Below are positions 43,227 through 51,798 of a stretch of DNA of 64,000 bases, piece by piece. The DNA comes from CAZAFC01 sp964484675. GTDB lineage: Bacteria > Patescibacteriota > Saccharimonadia > Saccharimonadales > UBA4665. Position numbers and translations under genes: made by a program. Every line of letters begins with the position of its first letter. The stretch's first letter is position 1. The notes below the pieces were generated by a model. That model was given only the letters and a program-made list of their open reading frames with translations, was not told the DNA's origin and searched no databases. The stretch lies in contig CAZAFC010000004.1 in assembly GCA_964484675.1 (NCBI GenBank), positions 1 to 64,000 of the forward strand, read 5' to 3'.

Positions 43227-44273
43227 ATGGCAGAACCTGCACAATCAATGCAATACCGAACGTTCGAGGTCGACACGAGCACGATGCCGACCGTCCAGGA
43301 GCTCGTGGATGCGCGCAACCCCGAGGATCTTGGCGTGCTTCTCCAGACGGCCGGGCTCAATGCGCTCGCCGAGGGTGCCGACCCGATCATCAGGGCCGAA
43401 ACCGCAAAGCAGCGCAATCGAGAGCTCAGTACAATCGAGCAAGATCGCCTGGCGGAAATTCTGCCCGAGATCACGGTGCTCGATCGCTACAAGCTGACAG
43501 TGCCGCCCGATGGCGTCCTCGTTTCGCTAGCCAAGGCCAAGACCTCGGGTCTGTTCAGTGTGCTCATCGCGCGTCACACGAGCGACGGCACGGAAACGGT
43601 CGTGCTCGGCAAGATCGCCACGGCTCCGGCGCGGTACTTCCTGATTGCGCAGTGGGGCGCGCAACTCACCGAAATCGAGACACTGAGCAAGCGATCCGCG
43701 CCCAAAACGCCGAAGGCGCCCAAGCGGCGAGCGGAGCGCATGTGGCGCAGCGACGGCTTCCGGCTGACGACAATCGGCGTGGGCACGCTGGCGGCCAGCA
43801 CGGCGACGTGGGTGTTACTGCCCATCAACTGGTGGCTGCTGCTCGGCGCGCTTGTCACCGTGCTCCTGGTGTCGGGGCTCATAGCCTACGCAGTTTGCGA
43901 GGAGGATGGGGAATTCGTCGTGGGCGTGATCGCCGCGCTGCAAATCATCACCGCGCTCGTGGTCGGCTGCGTGCACCTCAACACCATCAACACCAAGCCC
44001 CACACTCGCCAGGTGGCCGTGTGCAACGCGGTCCGCGCAGGAGCTTGGGGTGACAAGGTCAACACCATCCTCACCGATCACGGCAAGTTCACGCTGGAAG
44101 GCGGCTGGTACGACGGCAAGTACTACCCCTCCGCCACACAGGATCTCGCCAATTCGCTGAAGAACAAGCTCGTCACGATCACCTACCACGGCTCCAGCGG
44201 CGACGACGACGGCAGCGATGGTCCCTTTGTAACCGGCGCGACCACCGTCGGTCCGGTGCAGTGCGGCAGCTAA
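43227..44273 (+). CDS. membrane protein, paralogous family A, copy 3
   Basis: A 348-aa protein with the same plan as copy 1: a cytoplasmic N-terminal part (RYFLIAQWGAQLTEIETL), a basic linker (KTPKAPKRRAERMW), three hydrophobic segments, and an outer domain with Arg-x-Val-Ala-Val-Cys, HGKFTLEGGWYDGKYYP, VTITYHGS, GPFVTGATTVG and a last Cys. The AAA-free, motif-poor N-terminus gives no enzyme hint. GAGAGG lies before the ATG and TACTAT is the probable -10. A copy of the 58-base element follows (44302-44359). Confidence 0.62.
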   Translation: MAEPAQSMQYRTFEVDTSTMPTVQELVDARNPEDLGVLLQTAGLNALAEGADPIIRAETAKQRNRELSTIEQDRLAEILPEITVLDRYKLTVPPDGVLVSLAKAKTSGLFSVLIARHTSDGTETVVLGKIATAPARYFLIAQWGAQLTEIETLSKRSAPKTPKAPKRRAERMWRSDGFRLTTIGVGTLAASTATWVLLPINWWLLLGALVTVLLVSGLIAYAVCEEDGEFVVGVIAALQIITALVVGCVHLNTINTKPHTRQVAVCNAVRAGAWGDKVNTILTDHGKFTLEGGWYDGKYYPSATQDLANSLKNKLVTITYHGSSGDDDGSDGPFVTGATTVGPVQCGS

Positions 44274-44301
44274 GCTAGCACTCCAAGCCGATCGCAGACA
44301 C

Positions 44302-44359
44302 CGGCGCGGGCCTGATTGGCGGCGGCAATTGCCTCCAACCAATCAGTGCCCGCGCCATC
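44302..44359 (+). repeat. 58-bp hairpin element, copy 2
   Basis: Identical to 40952-41009 over 58 bases and placed in the same way after a family A gene. The sequence CCGATCGCAGACAC just before it also occurs after copy 1 (40146-40159). Confidence 0.85.
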
Positions 44360-44393
44360 GTCCATTTCACTTATCTTTCGCTACAAATAAAAA

Positions 44394-44455
44394 ATGCAGG
44401 CCTCTGGCGAGTTGTGATGAGCGTGCTCACCAGCATCTCGCCAGAGGTTCTGCAT
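44394..44455 (-). terminator. terminator of the minus-strand family A-like gene
   Basis: CCTCTGGCGAG (44401-44411) pairs with CTCGCCAGAGG (44437-44447), and ATGCAG with CTGCAT outside it. On the minus strand a T-run (TTTTTTATTTG) follows, so it suits the gene ending at 44466. Confidence 0.8.
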
Positions 44456-44465
44456 GTCGTCTGCG

Positions 44466-45626
44466 CTAGCCGCACTGGCCGAGCGTGTTGGGCACTTCGT
44501 GCGCCGCGATGATGCCGTCGAAGGAGTAGTCGCCGACGTAGTTCTTCCGCGTCACCATGTACGCATGGTCGACGTGGAACATGTCCGTGGCGGCCTTATT
44601 GCTGTCGCTCTCGTAGACGTTGGTCGCGGGGAAGACGCCGTTCTGGGCCGGTCCGCTGGTGACTGCGAACGTGACCGGAGCGACGATCTCGTAGCGGTGC
44701 CCATCGCCGGTGATCACCGTGGCGTAGTAATTGTCGATGCCGCCCTCGTTCGCGATGTTGTCGTCGCTCTGCTGCGCCTTGAGGACCTTGCAGATCAGCA
44801 CCGTCTCCTGGATGGTGTGCGGCGGCGCCTGCGGCATATTGAGCGCCTGCACCACGCCGTAGACCACCATCATCAGGAACGCTATCGAGTTGAGCACCGA
44901 GCCGATGACATCGCTCGACGTCACCCTGCGGTCCATGCGAACGAACCCGGCGATCAGCAGCGCGAGAGCCGCTCCACCCACGACCAGCGCGAGCAGCCCG
45001 AGGCGAAGCATGATCACGAAGATCAGGCCACTGGCGAATGTCACCAGACTGCCAAGCAGCGGCCAGTTTCCGCCGAAGAAGCTCCCCGCCGCCGTGCACA
45101 ACTTCTTGGTCCGCTCGCCACGAGCCGCAGCTCGATCGGCGGACTTGAAGTACTTGCGCATAGTGTCGGGTGTTTCGAGCGACTCACCCGGCCACTGAGC
45201 GACGAGGAACTGGTCGGTGCGAACCTTGCCATCTTCCAGCTTGGTCCTGACTTCGCCGAGCACCAGGAAGCGCTCGTCTGTCGGTGCCGCCCTGATGCTG
45301 AAGCGATCGAAGGTCGGCGATTCGCCGTCGGCGACTTTTTGGGCCGCCATGATCTCAGCGAGGACGTGAGCGCTGGCGTCGTGATGTTCCAGCGAGCTGG
45401 GCGCGAGTTCGCGGCTGAAGTAGCGCCGGTAGATTTCGCGCTCGCTCGTGAGCTGCGGGAATCGAACGGCCGCCGCGGCAGTACGGATCTCGTGCTCGAG
45501 GTCACGGCCCGTGCAGCCCAGCGCCATCAGCGCGTTGCGCCGACTCTGCGGGTCTTCGGCCTGCACGAACTCGTCGATGCCTGGCTGGCTGTTCGGGTCC
45601 TTGCCATACGAATGTGCGTTTTGCAT
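44466..45626 (-). CDS. membrane protein related to family A
   Basis: A 386-aa protein. The N-terminal 190 residues are cytoplasmic and carry DQFLVAQWPGESLETPDT, like the YFLIAQWG segment of copies 1 and 3. Three hydrophobic segments follow (LLGSLVTFASGLIFVIML, LLALVVGGAALALLIAGFV, IAFLMMVVYGVVQAL), then an outer domain with Cys near its start (VLICKVL) and at the end (LGQCG). The start at 45626 has a very strong AAAGGAGG; a longer frame has none. Function is unknown. Confidence 0.58.
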   Translation of the reverse strand: MQNAHSYGKDPNSQPGIDEFVQAEDPQSRRNALMALGCTGRDLEHEIRTAAAAVRFPQLTSEREIYRRYFSRELAPSSLEHHDASAHVLAEIMAAQKVADGESPTFDRFSIRAAPTDERFLVLGEVRTKLEDGKVRTDQFLVAQWPGESLETPDTMRKYFKSADRAAARGERTKKLCTAAGSFFGGNWPLLGSLVTFASGLIFVIMLRLGLLALVVGGAALALLIAGFVRMDRRVTSSDVIGSVLNSIAFLMMVVYGVVQALNMPQAPPHTIQETVLICKVLKAQQSDDNIANEGGIDNYYATVITGDGHRYEIVAPVTFAVTSGPAQNGVFPATNVYESDSNKAATDMFHVDHAYMVTRKNYVGDYSFDGIIAAHEVPNTLGQCG

Positions 45627-45853
45627 GCCACCCTCCTTTGGGGTAGGACAGTAAGACATACTTACAGTACCACATTCCTGCAATTCCACAATATCGCTTG
45701 GCGATCGGCAGACTCGTCGCGGCAAGGCGCGCACAAGAAACCTCGGCCGCGCACTTATTTTGCAAGAGTATTACTCAGCGAAGAACTGGCTAGATCGTCA
45801 TTATGATGGTATACTAAGTCTGTTCACTCCCAGCCCCTTCGAATGGAGCTCCC

Positions 45854-47032
45854 ATGTGGAATAAGCGAAAGCACCCCGACAACCCACCAGCCCTCAGCGA
45901 TGTCGCCGCGCAGCTCGCTCAGGCGCAGCCGTCCAACCTCGGCCAGCCCGACGAGGAGAGTACCTCGTACTATGCTGGTCGCGGCTCGACGCTCACGCTG
46001 AAGCGCCTGCAGGGCGCGCAGATCGAGATCACTACCGATGCGGATGCGTCGGAGATCAGCGCTTGCGTCAGCGGCTGGCGATCCAAGCTGGACAAGCTGA
46101 TCGTGAGCAACGGCGACGGCCTGTCGATCACCGGCCAGCCCGTCAGCCAGCTGGTCTTTCTCGAGGTGACACCCAAGAGTTCGACCTTGCAACGACTGCT
46201 CGGCCTGGCCAGCGGGTACGAGTTCAAGTGGCGCATGGTGGAAGAGCCCGAAAAGGACAAGCTCAAGCTGAGCATCATCGTTCCGGAAGGAACCTGCGTG
46301 GTGCTCGATGACGTCCAGGGCACCGTTGAGGCCAAGGGCCGCTACGGTACGGTGAACGCCCACGTGCCTCAGGACACCATACTCGAGTTCGAAGAAGTCG
46401 CTGGCATGGAGCTCCGCACCGGCATGAGATGTGGCATCTACATCGACCGCATCGGCAGCTGCGCCGCTGCGCTCGCGCCGGAGACAACACTGCACATCGA
46501 CAGCGGCACGGTCGCGCTGGCCGACATCGAGGCTCAGCACGGCTGCGTGGTCATGCTGATGGCGCGGTGCGAAAGCGTGCTGTTCGCGGCCGAGGGTCAC
46601 AGCGCACTGACCGCCGTCGTCACCGGAACCTTGAAGGCCAAGGTGAAAGCTAACGCCAGCCTGGACATCACCTGCGACAACGCCGCAAAGCTGGACGTCG
46701 ACGCAAGCTCCGGCTGCACGCTGGAGTCCTCCGGCACGGTGGCACGCGCAGCGATCAATGCTGGCATGGGCTCGACCATCACGCTCGGCGACGTCACCGA
46801 ACACCTCGATGCCCGCGTCGGCTACAACAGCAGCCTGGCGACCACGGCCGGTGGTGGCGTGGCACTCGCGAACATCAAGCTGGAGTTCGGATCCGCGCTA
46901 CAGCTCATGGGCATGATCAGCGAAGGAACCATCAGCCTGGGCCACGACTCAACGTTCAAGGTCGGCCGACTGGGCTCCGCGGTGAGTCTCGAGCTGAGCA
47001 GCATCAAGCTGCAAACGGGCTACACCGGCTAA
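45854..47032 (+). CDS. adhesin-like beta-helix protein (GIN/DUF2807-like)
   Basis: A 392-aa protein. After 60 residues it turns into short strands rich in Val, Ile, Thr, Gly and Ala (ITTDADASEISACVSG, LDITCDNAAKLDVDASSG, LGDVTEHLDARVGYNSS, LGHDSTFKVGRLGSAVS), as in putative autotransporter adhesin head or DUF4097-type beta-helices. There is no signal peptide or membrane helix. TATACT lies about 40 bases upstream, and GGAG precedes the ATG. A terminator with a T-run follows. A structural or adhesion role is the best guess. Confidence 0.5.
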   Translation: MWNKRKHPDNPPALSDVAAQLAQAQPSNLGQPDEESTSYYAGRGSTLTLKRLQGAQIEITTDADASEISACVSGWRSKLDKLIVSNGDGLSITGQPVSQLVFLEVTPKSSTLQRLLGLASGYEFKWRMVEEPEKDKLKLSIIVPEGTCVVLDDVQGTVEAKGRYGTVNAHVPQDTILEFEEVAGMELRTGMRCGIYIDRIGSCAAALAPETTLHIDSGTVALADIEAQHGCVVMLMARCESVLFAAEGHSALTAVVTGTLKAKVKANASLDITCDNAAKLDVDASSGCTLESSGTVARAAINAGMGSTITLGDVTEHLDARVGYNSSLATTAGGGVALANIKLEFGSALQLMGMISEGTISLGHDSTFKVGRLGSAVSLELSSIKLQTGYTG

Positions 47033-47072
47033 CATTCGCGCGGACATTCTCCCCTGCGAAGCCAGCAAATAT

Positions 47073-47138
47073 CGGACGTGAGCTGTCGCCGCCGGGCCCC
47101 TTAGGGTCTCAAGCAGCGACAGCCCACATCCGTTTTTT
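47073..47138 (+). terminator. rho-independent terminator
   Basis: A 17-bp stem with two mismatches (CGGACGTGAGCTGTCGC against GCGACAGCCCACATCCG) is followed by TTTTTTAT. It ends the gene at 45854-47032. Confidence 0.85.
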
Positions 47139-47219
47139 ATATCTTTTGATAGCAGCCGACTCACATCTTCGTCATTGTCGTCGTTTGAGCCAGGAGTGTC
47201 GGGCTTTTTGGCGGACCTG

Positions 47220-47225
47220 TATACT
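47220..47225 (+). promoter_or_regulatory. -10 box of the leaderless Crp/Fnr-like gene
   Basis: TATACT ends six bases before the ATG at 47232. Confidence 0.65.
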
Positions 47226-47231
47226 ACAAGC

Positions 47232-47873
47232 ATGGCCCAACGTAATTTGCCAATCGAATTGCCGGAGACCTTGCTGCAGGATACCCATGCCAAGCAGATT
47301 CCGGCCGGACAAATTATGCTGTACGAGGGCGACATTCCGCTCGAGGTATATATTCTTCAGTCGGGGGTGGTCAAAATCTACGACATTGATGAGCAAGGCA
47401 ACGAGAAGATTCTGCACTTGGTCAAGCCGCTCGCCCTGCTGCCGTTCGCATTTTTCTCTGGCTTGCACGAGCCGCTCAATTGGTTTTATACGGCGCTCAC
47501 TGACTGCACGGTGTACGGCGTACCATCCGACGAAATGCGCGAGATTATCCGCACGCACGGCGACCTCGCCGAAAAGCTGACGAACGCGTTTTCGGACGAT
47601 GTGCATGAGCTGCTGCTTCGCCTGAGCAGTCTTGGCAAAACGAATGCTCGCGACAAAATCACCGCGGCGCTGATTTTTCTGGCCGGTTCGCATGCGGTCG
47701 AGCGGCGCAGTGGCTGGTGGCGCGTGAATTTTGCCGTCAGCCACCAGATGCTCGCCGATTTGTGCGGCATCACCCGCGAAAGTGCCGCGCTGGCCATGAA
47801 GGAATTGCAAGGCGAGCAGGTCGTGCGGTATCCGCGGATGACCGTGCTCGAGATCAATCGGCGGTGTTTGTAG
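47232..47873 (+). CDS. Crp/Fnr-family transcriptional regulator
   Basis: A 213-aa regulator. An N-terminal cyclic-nucleotide-binding-like beta-roll (IPAGQIMLYEGDIPLEVYIL, VVKIYDIDEQGNEKILHL) is followed by a dimer helix and a winged helix (FAVSHQMLADLCGITRESAA, then LAMKELQGEQVVRYP). The cAMP-contact residues and Fnr cysteines are not seen, so another signal is likely. The start at 47232 is set by TATACT. The nearest downstream gene is convergent, so targets are unknown. Confidence 0.9.
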   Translation: MAQRNLPIELPETLLQDTHAKQIPAGQIMLYEGDIPLEVYILQSGVVKIYDIDEQGNEKILHLVKPLALLPFAFFSGLHEPLNWFYTALTDCTVYGVPSDEMREIIRTHGDLAEKLTNAFSDDVHELLLRLSSLGKTNARDKITAALIFLAGSHAVERRSGWWRVNFAVSHQMLADLCGITRESAALAMKELQGEQVVRYPRMTVLEINRRCL

Positions 47874-47913
47874 GCTTCCGATGCGTCGGCCGGTGGCCTC
47901 TGTTGCCCAGGGC

Positions 47914-48351
47914 CTAGTGATGCATGTGGCCGGGCTGGCGCGCCATGGCGAAGCGATTCACCGGCACCGTCACAAAAAAAGCAATCACGAGCGCTAGCGC
48001 GAGTCCCCACCAAAATCGAAACGACGTTACCGTGACCATCAGCGCGTTTGGAATCAGCAGCTCAATCGTGTTGTCCACCAACTCCATCGACACGATCGAT
48101 ACGGTGTCGGTCGCCAGCGTGATTTTCATGGCCTCAAGCGCCGAATCTGTCTGCCGGCGCACGCCGCGGTATGTCAGGCCATACCCCATGAGAAATGCAA
48201 ACACAATCGCCAAGCTTAGCCGCCCTGCGCGATGCCAGCCCAAACTCGCAGCCACAAACATGCCCGCGATTTCACCAATGCCACAGCCGATCAGGCAGTG
48301 CACCGTGTGCTTGATGGCGTGGCGTGTCAGCGCATCTCTCGGCATATACAT
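47914..48351 (-). CDS. DUF4396-family membrane protein
   Basis: A 145-aa protein with four helices. The family-like features are an N-terminal HAIKHTVHCLIGCGIGEIAG, VFAFLMGYGLTYRGV, the segment EAMKITLATDTVSIVSMELV and a His-rich end (RQPGHMHH). The start at 48351 is chosen because TATACT lies six bases upstream; the longer frame would begin in the divergent promoter region. It is divergent from the NUDIX-like gene. Histidines may bind metal; the family role is unknown. Confidence 0.78.
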   Translation of the reverse strand: MYMPRDALTRHAIKHTVHCLIGCGIGEIAGMFVAASLGWHRAGRLSLAIVFAFLMGYGLTYRGVRRQTDSALEAMKITLATDTVSIVSMELVDNTIELLIPNALMVTVTSFRFWWGLALALVIAFFVTVPVNRFAMARQPGHMHH

Positions 48352-48418
48352 GCTTTTAGTATAGCGAACTTTGGCCGACTTGCAGCGGACAACTATGTTG
48401 TAAAAAGATGTCGCTTCA

Positions 48419-48448
48419 TTGACACCCATTGAGCGCGCTTGCTACGCT
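48419..48448 (+). promoter_or_regulatory. promoter of the NUDIX-like gene
   Basis: TTGACA (48419-48424), an 18-base spacer and TACGCT (48443-48448), ending six bases before the ATG at 48455. It is a leaderless promoter that still has a good -35 box. Confidence 0.65.
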
Positions 48449-48454
48449 CGTTAC

Positions 48455-49075
48455 ATGTCTGAACAAATCTCCAATTTCATCATGCCAACCGAAGAACAAA
48501 TCGCCGCAATGTCCCATCAAGAACGAGGCAAATACGCCGCCGCCTTCCTGAGGCACCAAGAAGCCGGCTTCCAACCACTTGACCTTTTTGCCCAGCTCGC
48601 GCGGCTCATGACGTTGAGTACGTTTGAGCTCACCCCGTTCCGCTCGCTCCGTGACGGGCGCAAGACAGAGGTTCTACTTGCCCAGCGCCCCGAAAGCGAT
48701 CTTTGGTGGCCCAACCAATATAACCTTCCAGGTTGCGTCCAGCTTCCCACCGGCGTGCCCGGCCATCGACCGTACCGCGATGCCGGCCAAGAAATTCTTG
48801 ATAAAGAATTCGAGCACACCGTTGCCCTGCAGAGTGATCCAAAGATTTATGACGCCCAGCTGCGTACCGGCGAGCGCGGCAGCGAGCAAACCGTGTTTGG
48901 CTGGGCCGACGTCGATATCAGCAGCGCTGATGGTGAATTGTTGGGCGGCCAATTCTTTCCAGTCGAAAAAGTACTCGCTTCGCCGCGCGACTTGGGCGAA
49001 GGATACGGCGTTGTGCGTGGCCACGAACTCAACCTTCAAACCGCGCTGGCTCACCGCGCCCTTGCATACAGCTAG
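48455..49075 (+). CDS. NUDIX-fold protein with a degenerate NUDIX box
   Basis: A 206-aa protein. TEVLLAQRPESDLWWPNQYN followed by LPGCVQLPTG is the NUDIX strand and loop before the catalytic helix. The helix itself (ILDKEFEHTVAL) keeps Glu in place of the first catalytic position but has His-Thr where the paired Glu metal ligands should be. The enzyme may therefore be inactive or use other residues. The N-terminal 45 residues form an extra helical part (SHQERGKYAAAFLRHQEAG). Start follows from the promoter at 48419-48448. A clear terminator follows. Confidence 0.65.
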   Translation: MSEQISNFIMPTEEQIAAMSHQERGKYAAAFLRHQEAGFQPLDLFAQLARLMTLSTFELTPFRSLRDGRKTEVLLAQRPESDLWWPNQYNLPGCVQLPTGVPGHRPYRDAGQEILDKEFEHTVALQSDPKIYDAQLRTGERGSEQTVFGWADVDISSADGELLGGQFFPVEKVLASPRDLGEGYGVVRGHELNLQTALAHRALAYS

Positions 49076-49149
49076 CCAAGATCAGAGAATGGCAAAGACC
49101 ATTGAGGCTCTTTAGCCCAGATAGCCCAGATGCCAAACGACAAGACCGC

Positions 49150-49179
49150 AAACAACCGAGGCTAGATTCTCGGTTGTTT
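49150..49179 (+). terminator. rho-independent terminator
   Basis: AAACAACCGAG (49150-49160) pairs with CTCGGTTGTTT (49169-49179), followed by TTTTG. It ends the NUDIX-like gene. Confidence 0.92.
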
Positions 49180-49297
49180 TTTGTGAAACTTTTTACTGCA
49201 CTCTGTCCCAGAAGCTCGGAGTATTCGCACAATTACTCCGCGCACGGCAGCACCTGGCCATATTGCGCGATACGCGCCTGAAAGCGAGCTACTTGGG

Positions 49298-49633
49298 CTA
49301 TTTGGCTGCTTGGCGCAGTCCGACCACGTTGCCGTTCGGGTCTTTGATCTGTGCGATCAGCAAGCCGCCGCCCACGTCTTTTGGCTCTTGCGCAACTGTG
49401 CCGCCAGCCGCTACCAGCGTTTGCATATAAGCTTGGATGTCCTCGACCTCGGTGTACGCGATCACTGCCTGGCCATTCGGATCGAGGCCGATTTCCATGC
49501 CATCGTCCAGCTTGTAGCCGACGTAGTAGGGGCTGTCGGCGTACGGCTCGACCCCCAAAAACGCGCCATAAAACACCTTGGCAGCCGCCACATCACTCAC
49601 CGGATACACAACTAATTTCACCTCTTGAGCCAT
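49298..49633 (-). CDS. VOC-family (glyoxalase/bleomycin resistance fold) protein
   Basis: A 111-aa protein of the vicinal oxygen chelate fold. The paired beta-alpha-beta units are VKLVVYPVSDVAAAKVFYGA with DDGMEIGLDPNGQAV, and VEDIQAYMQTLVAAGGTVAQ with IKDPNGNVVGLRQ. Family members are metal-dependent lyases or isomerases, or drug-binding proteins. The start at 49633 has AAGGAGG upstream; an in-frame start 90 bases earlier lacks this. Substrate is unknown. Confidence 0.88.
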   Translation of the reverse strand: MAQEVKLVVYPVSDVAAAKVFYGAFLGVEPYADSPYYVGYKLDDGMEIGLDPNGQAVIAYTEVEDIQAYMQTLVAAGGTVAQEPKDVGGGLLIAQIKDPNGNVVGLRQAAK

Positions 49634-49798
49634 TGAGCCCTCCTTCGTTACCCACCTATTGTAACGTGTCGGACGGCTGAGTGCTATGCGAAGGAGCGTT
49701 TCATGCTCAAGCAAAGCAAACACTGAAACTTCTTTCTAAAATACCAGCAAGCGGCGCAAACTCTAACGCTTAATCTCAGGTGCATTCACAGTATGCAA

Positions 49799-50695
49799 TT
49801 ATTTTTTGGCAGAAATCGGTTTGCCGGTATGTGCGCCCAAGTCGGCAAGTGCTGAGCTCCGCATGTGCCAGTGCGCGTCGGCAGTCAGCAGCGACACGCC
49901 AGCCAGCGCCAGCGCCACGCCGGCGACCGCGGCAAGCCACATGCCGCTGCGCGCTTCGTCACCCAAAAACGCAATGCCGATAAGTGCCGGCACGATCGTC
50001 TGGGCCGCGGTCATGGTGGCGTTTACCACGGTAGCTTGAGCACGCTGCAAAGCGATCGAAAACAGCATAATGCCGAGCCCGCCAGTGGCGATCAGCGACA
50101 GCACCAGCGGACTATAGGCCGTGTGCCACAATGGCTGCGACGGGCTAAAAATCCTGCCCACCACGGATGTTCCGCCAAAAGCAATTCCGCTCAGCGCCGC
50201 CAAACCAATTGTCGCGCCAAATCGCTCGCGCCGCGCTAGTACATACCCAGCCAAACCCACCGGCAGCGGCACCAGCACAATCAGCCAGCGCACGGCGTCG
50301 CTCACCGGCTCGGCCCGCTCCGGCGCCGCCGAAAAAGCCAGCAGCACCAGCCCGGCCACAATCAGCCCGATCGCCTGATACGATCGCCACGCAATTGCCT
50401 GCCCCCTGAAGAATCGCTCAATCACAGCCGTCATCAAAATACTCGCCGCGATAATACTCTGCACAAAAAACAGCGGCAAATAGTGCACCGCGTACAACGT
50501 CAAACCCCAGCCGATCAGATCAAGCACCACGCCAATCATGTACGGTCCGTCGCGAAACAGCCGCGCCTGCAAACGCACATCGAGCCCGGCCGCGTTCTGC
50601 TCCTTGTCGGCGCCGATCTTTTGCAGCACCGCCGCCGCGCCATTGCACGCCGCGCACCCAAAAGCGGCCACCATCGGCCAAAACGTATGATTCAT
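49799..50695 (-). CDS. EamA/DMT-family transporter
   Basis: A 298-aa membrane protein with about nine to ten helices. The first repeat holds LYAVHYLPLFFVQSIIAASI with an Arg-rich loop after it; the second has ATVVNATMTAAQTIVPALIG. The type resembles DMT members of the Actinobacteria with a hydrophilic C-terminal tail (SALADLGAHTGKPISAKK). TATAAG lies just upstream of the ATG. Substrate is unknown. Confidence 0.82.
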   Translation of the reverse strand: MNHTFWPMVAAFGCAACNGAAAVLQKIGADKEQNAAGLDVRLQARLFRDGPYMIGVVLDLIGWGLTLYAVHYLPLFFVQSIIAASILMTAVIERFFRGQAIAWRSYQAIGLIVAGLVLLAFSAAPERAEPVSDAVRWLIVLVPLPVGLAGYVLARRERFGATIGLAALSGIAFGGTSVVGRIFSPSQPLWHTAYSPLVLSLIATGGLGIMLFSIALQRAQATVVNATMTAAQTIVPALIGIAFLGDEARSGMWLAAVAGVALALAGVSLLTADAHWHMRSSALADLGAHTGKPISAKK

Positions 50696-50744
50696 GCGCT
50701 TATAGTAACACGCGCTGCACTCGGACGTGCGCTTTTGCCAACAC

Positions 50745-51182
50745 CTACTCGCGCGTGATTTTCGAACTGCCCGGCTTGGCGCTCAACCGTTCCAGCAACG
50801 CCAGCTGCTGCTGGTTCATGAGCATGAGATGCTCGATGTCCTGAAAGGTCGTTTGCGTGGTTTTGAAGGCTTCGTCGGCCACGATTTCGCCGTGTCGCGC
50901 CTGAATATTTTGCCCGACCATGATGATCGGCAGCAGCACCAGCTGCAAAAACGTCTGCGCAATCCACGCCACAATCACGATAAGATTGTGCGTCCGCAGC
51001 GCCGCGGGCAGACTAATCAACGCCAGCCCGGCGAACAACATCGCACACACCATCGTCCCGACCAGCCGCGTAATCGTAAACCCAATCCTATCCAAAAAAC
51101 TCATCGACGCCTGGTGGCGCGCATTGGCATTTTCCGGCGCGTGCCGCCGGTGCGGCACAGCTAGCTTGAGCGGATGCGACAT
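50745..51182 (-). CDS. DUF1003-like membrane protein
   Basis: A 145-aa protein with two helices (TRLVGTMVCAMLFAGLALI, LIVIVAWIAQTFLQLVLLPI) followed by VGQNIQARHGEIVADEAFK and a helical tail (DIEHLMLMNQQQLALLERL). The helix pair and the QNxQ-like turn are typical of DUF1003 proteins, and there is some likeness to low-affinity iron permease-like proteins. The start at 51182 has AGGGAG upstream, with TATACT before that. Function is unknown. Confidence 0.72.
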   Translation of the reverse strand: MSHPLKLAVPHRRHAPENANARHQASMSFLDRIGFTITRLVGTMVCAMLFAGLALISLPAALRTHNLIVIVAWIAQTFLQLVLLPIIMVGQNIQARHGEIVADEAFKTTQTTFQDIEHLMLMNQQQLALLERLSAKPGSSKITRE

Positions 51183-51363
51183 AGTAAACTCCCTTAATGC
51201 ACTCAGTATAGCTCGCCAAGCAGCCGCGCGACCAGCCCGCGGCGTACATTGGCAAAATATAATAAAATTGTTATAATATAGATATTCTTGCACGGCAGCA
51301 GCCGTTCGAGACGCTCTGCATTGGCTTTGGCTGATGCACCCACAACACGAAGGAGTGTGTCCG

Positions 51364-51798
51364 ATGCAATTTGCAGAGAACGCTCAGTCACCCGGCACCC
51401 CCGACGAAGACGGCGCCACGCAATCGCCGAGCTCCGAGCTCGAAGCCGAGAAGCGCGTCGCAGCCGCCATGCTGCCGAGCTGGCTGCTGACCGCCTCCAC
51501 GACCAGCGTCTGGTACCTGGAGGTCGAGCTCAACGCCCGCCGCCCCTGGAACCTCGCGATTCTGACACTCGGCTGCGCGCTGCTGATCGGCGTCTTTGCC
51601 CTCGTCCAGCGCCGCCGTCGGAATCGGGCAGATCGGGCCGCAAAAAAGCCTCAGCCCAAACTGGTCTACGTGATCCACCTCGGCAAGCGATTCGTAGATC
51701 GCGAAGGCTGGCGGCCGATGCCTTTCAGTAGTGCCCTGATCTACATCCTGCTCATCGTCGGCGCAACAGTGGCCATCGCAACCGCATACGGCCGCTGA
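51364..51798 (+). CDS. hypothetical membrane protein, 144 aa
   Basis: A protein with an acidic N-terminus, a first hydrophobic segment and two clear helices (NLAILTLGCALLIGVFALV, SALIYILLIVGATVAIATAY). The central part is very basic (QRRRRNRADRAAKKPQPKL). AAGGAG lies before the ATG at 51364, with TATAAT about 80 bases upstream. It belongs to the GC-rich style. No family is recognised. Confidence 0.55.
   Translation: MQFAENAQSPGTPDEDGATQSPSSELEAEKRVAAAMLPSWLLTASTTSVWYLEVELNARRPWNLAILTLGCALLIGVFALVQRRRRNRADRAAKKPQPKLVYVIHLGKRFVDREGWRPMPFSSALIYILLIVGATVAIATAYGR

Noticed and set aside
44454..45806. Plus-strand open frame (450 codons)
   Set aside because: Antisense to the family A-like gene with a strong ribosome site at 45626. 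Its composition is Arg- and Val-rich without motifs.
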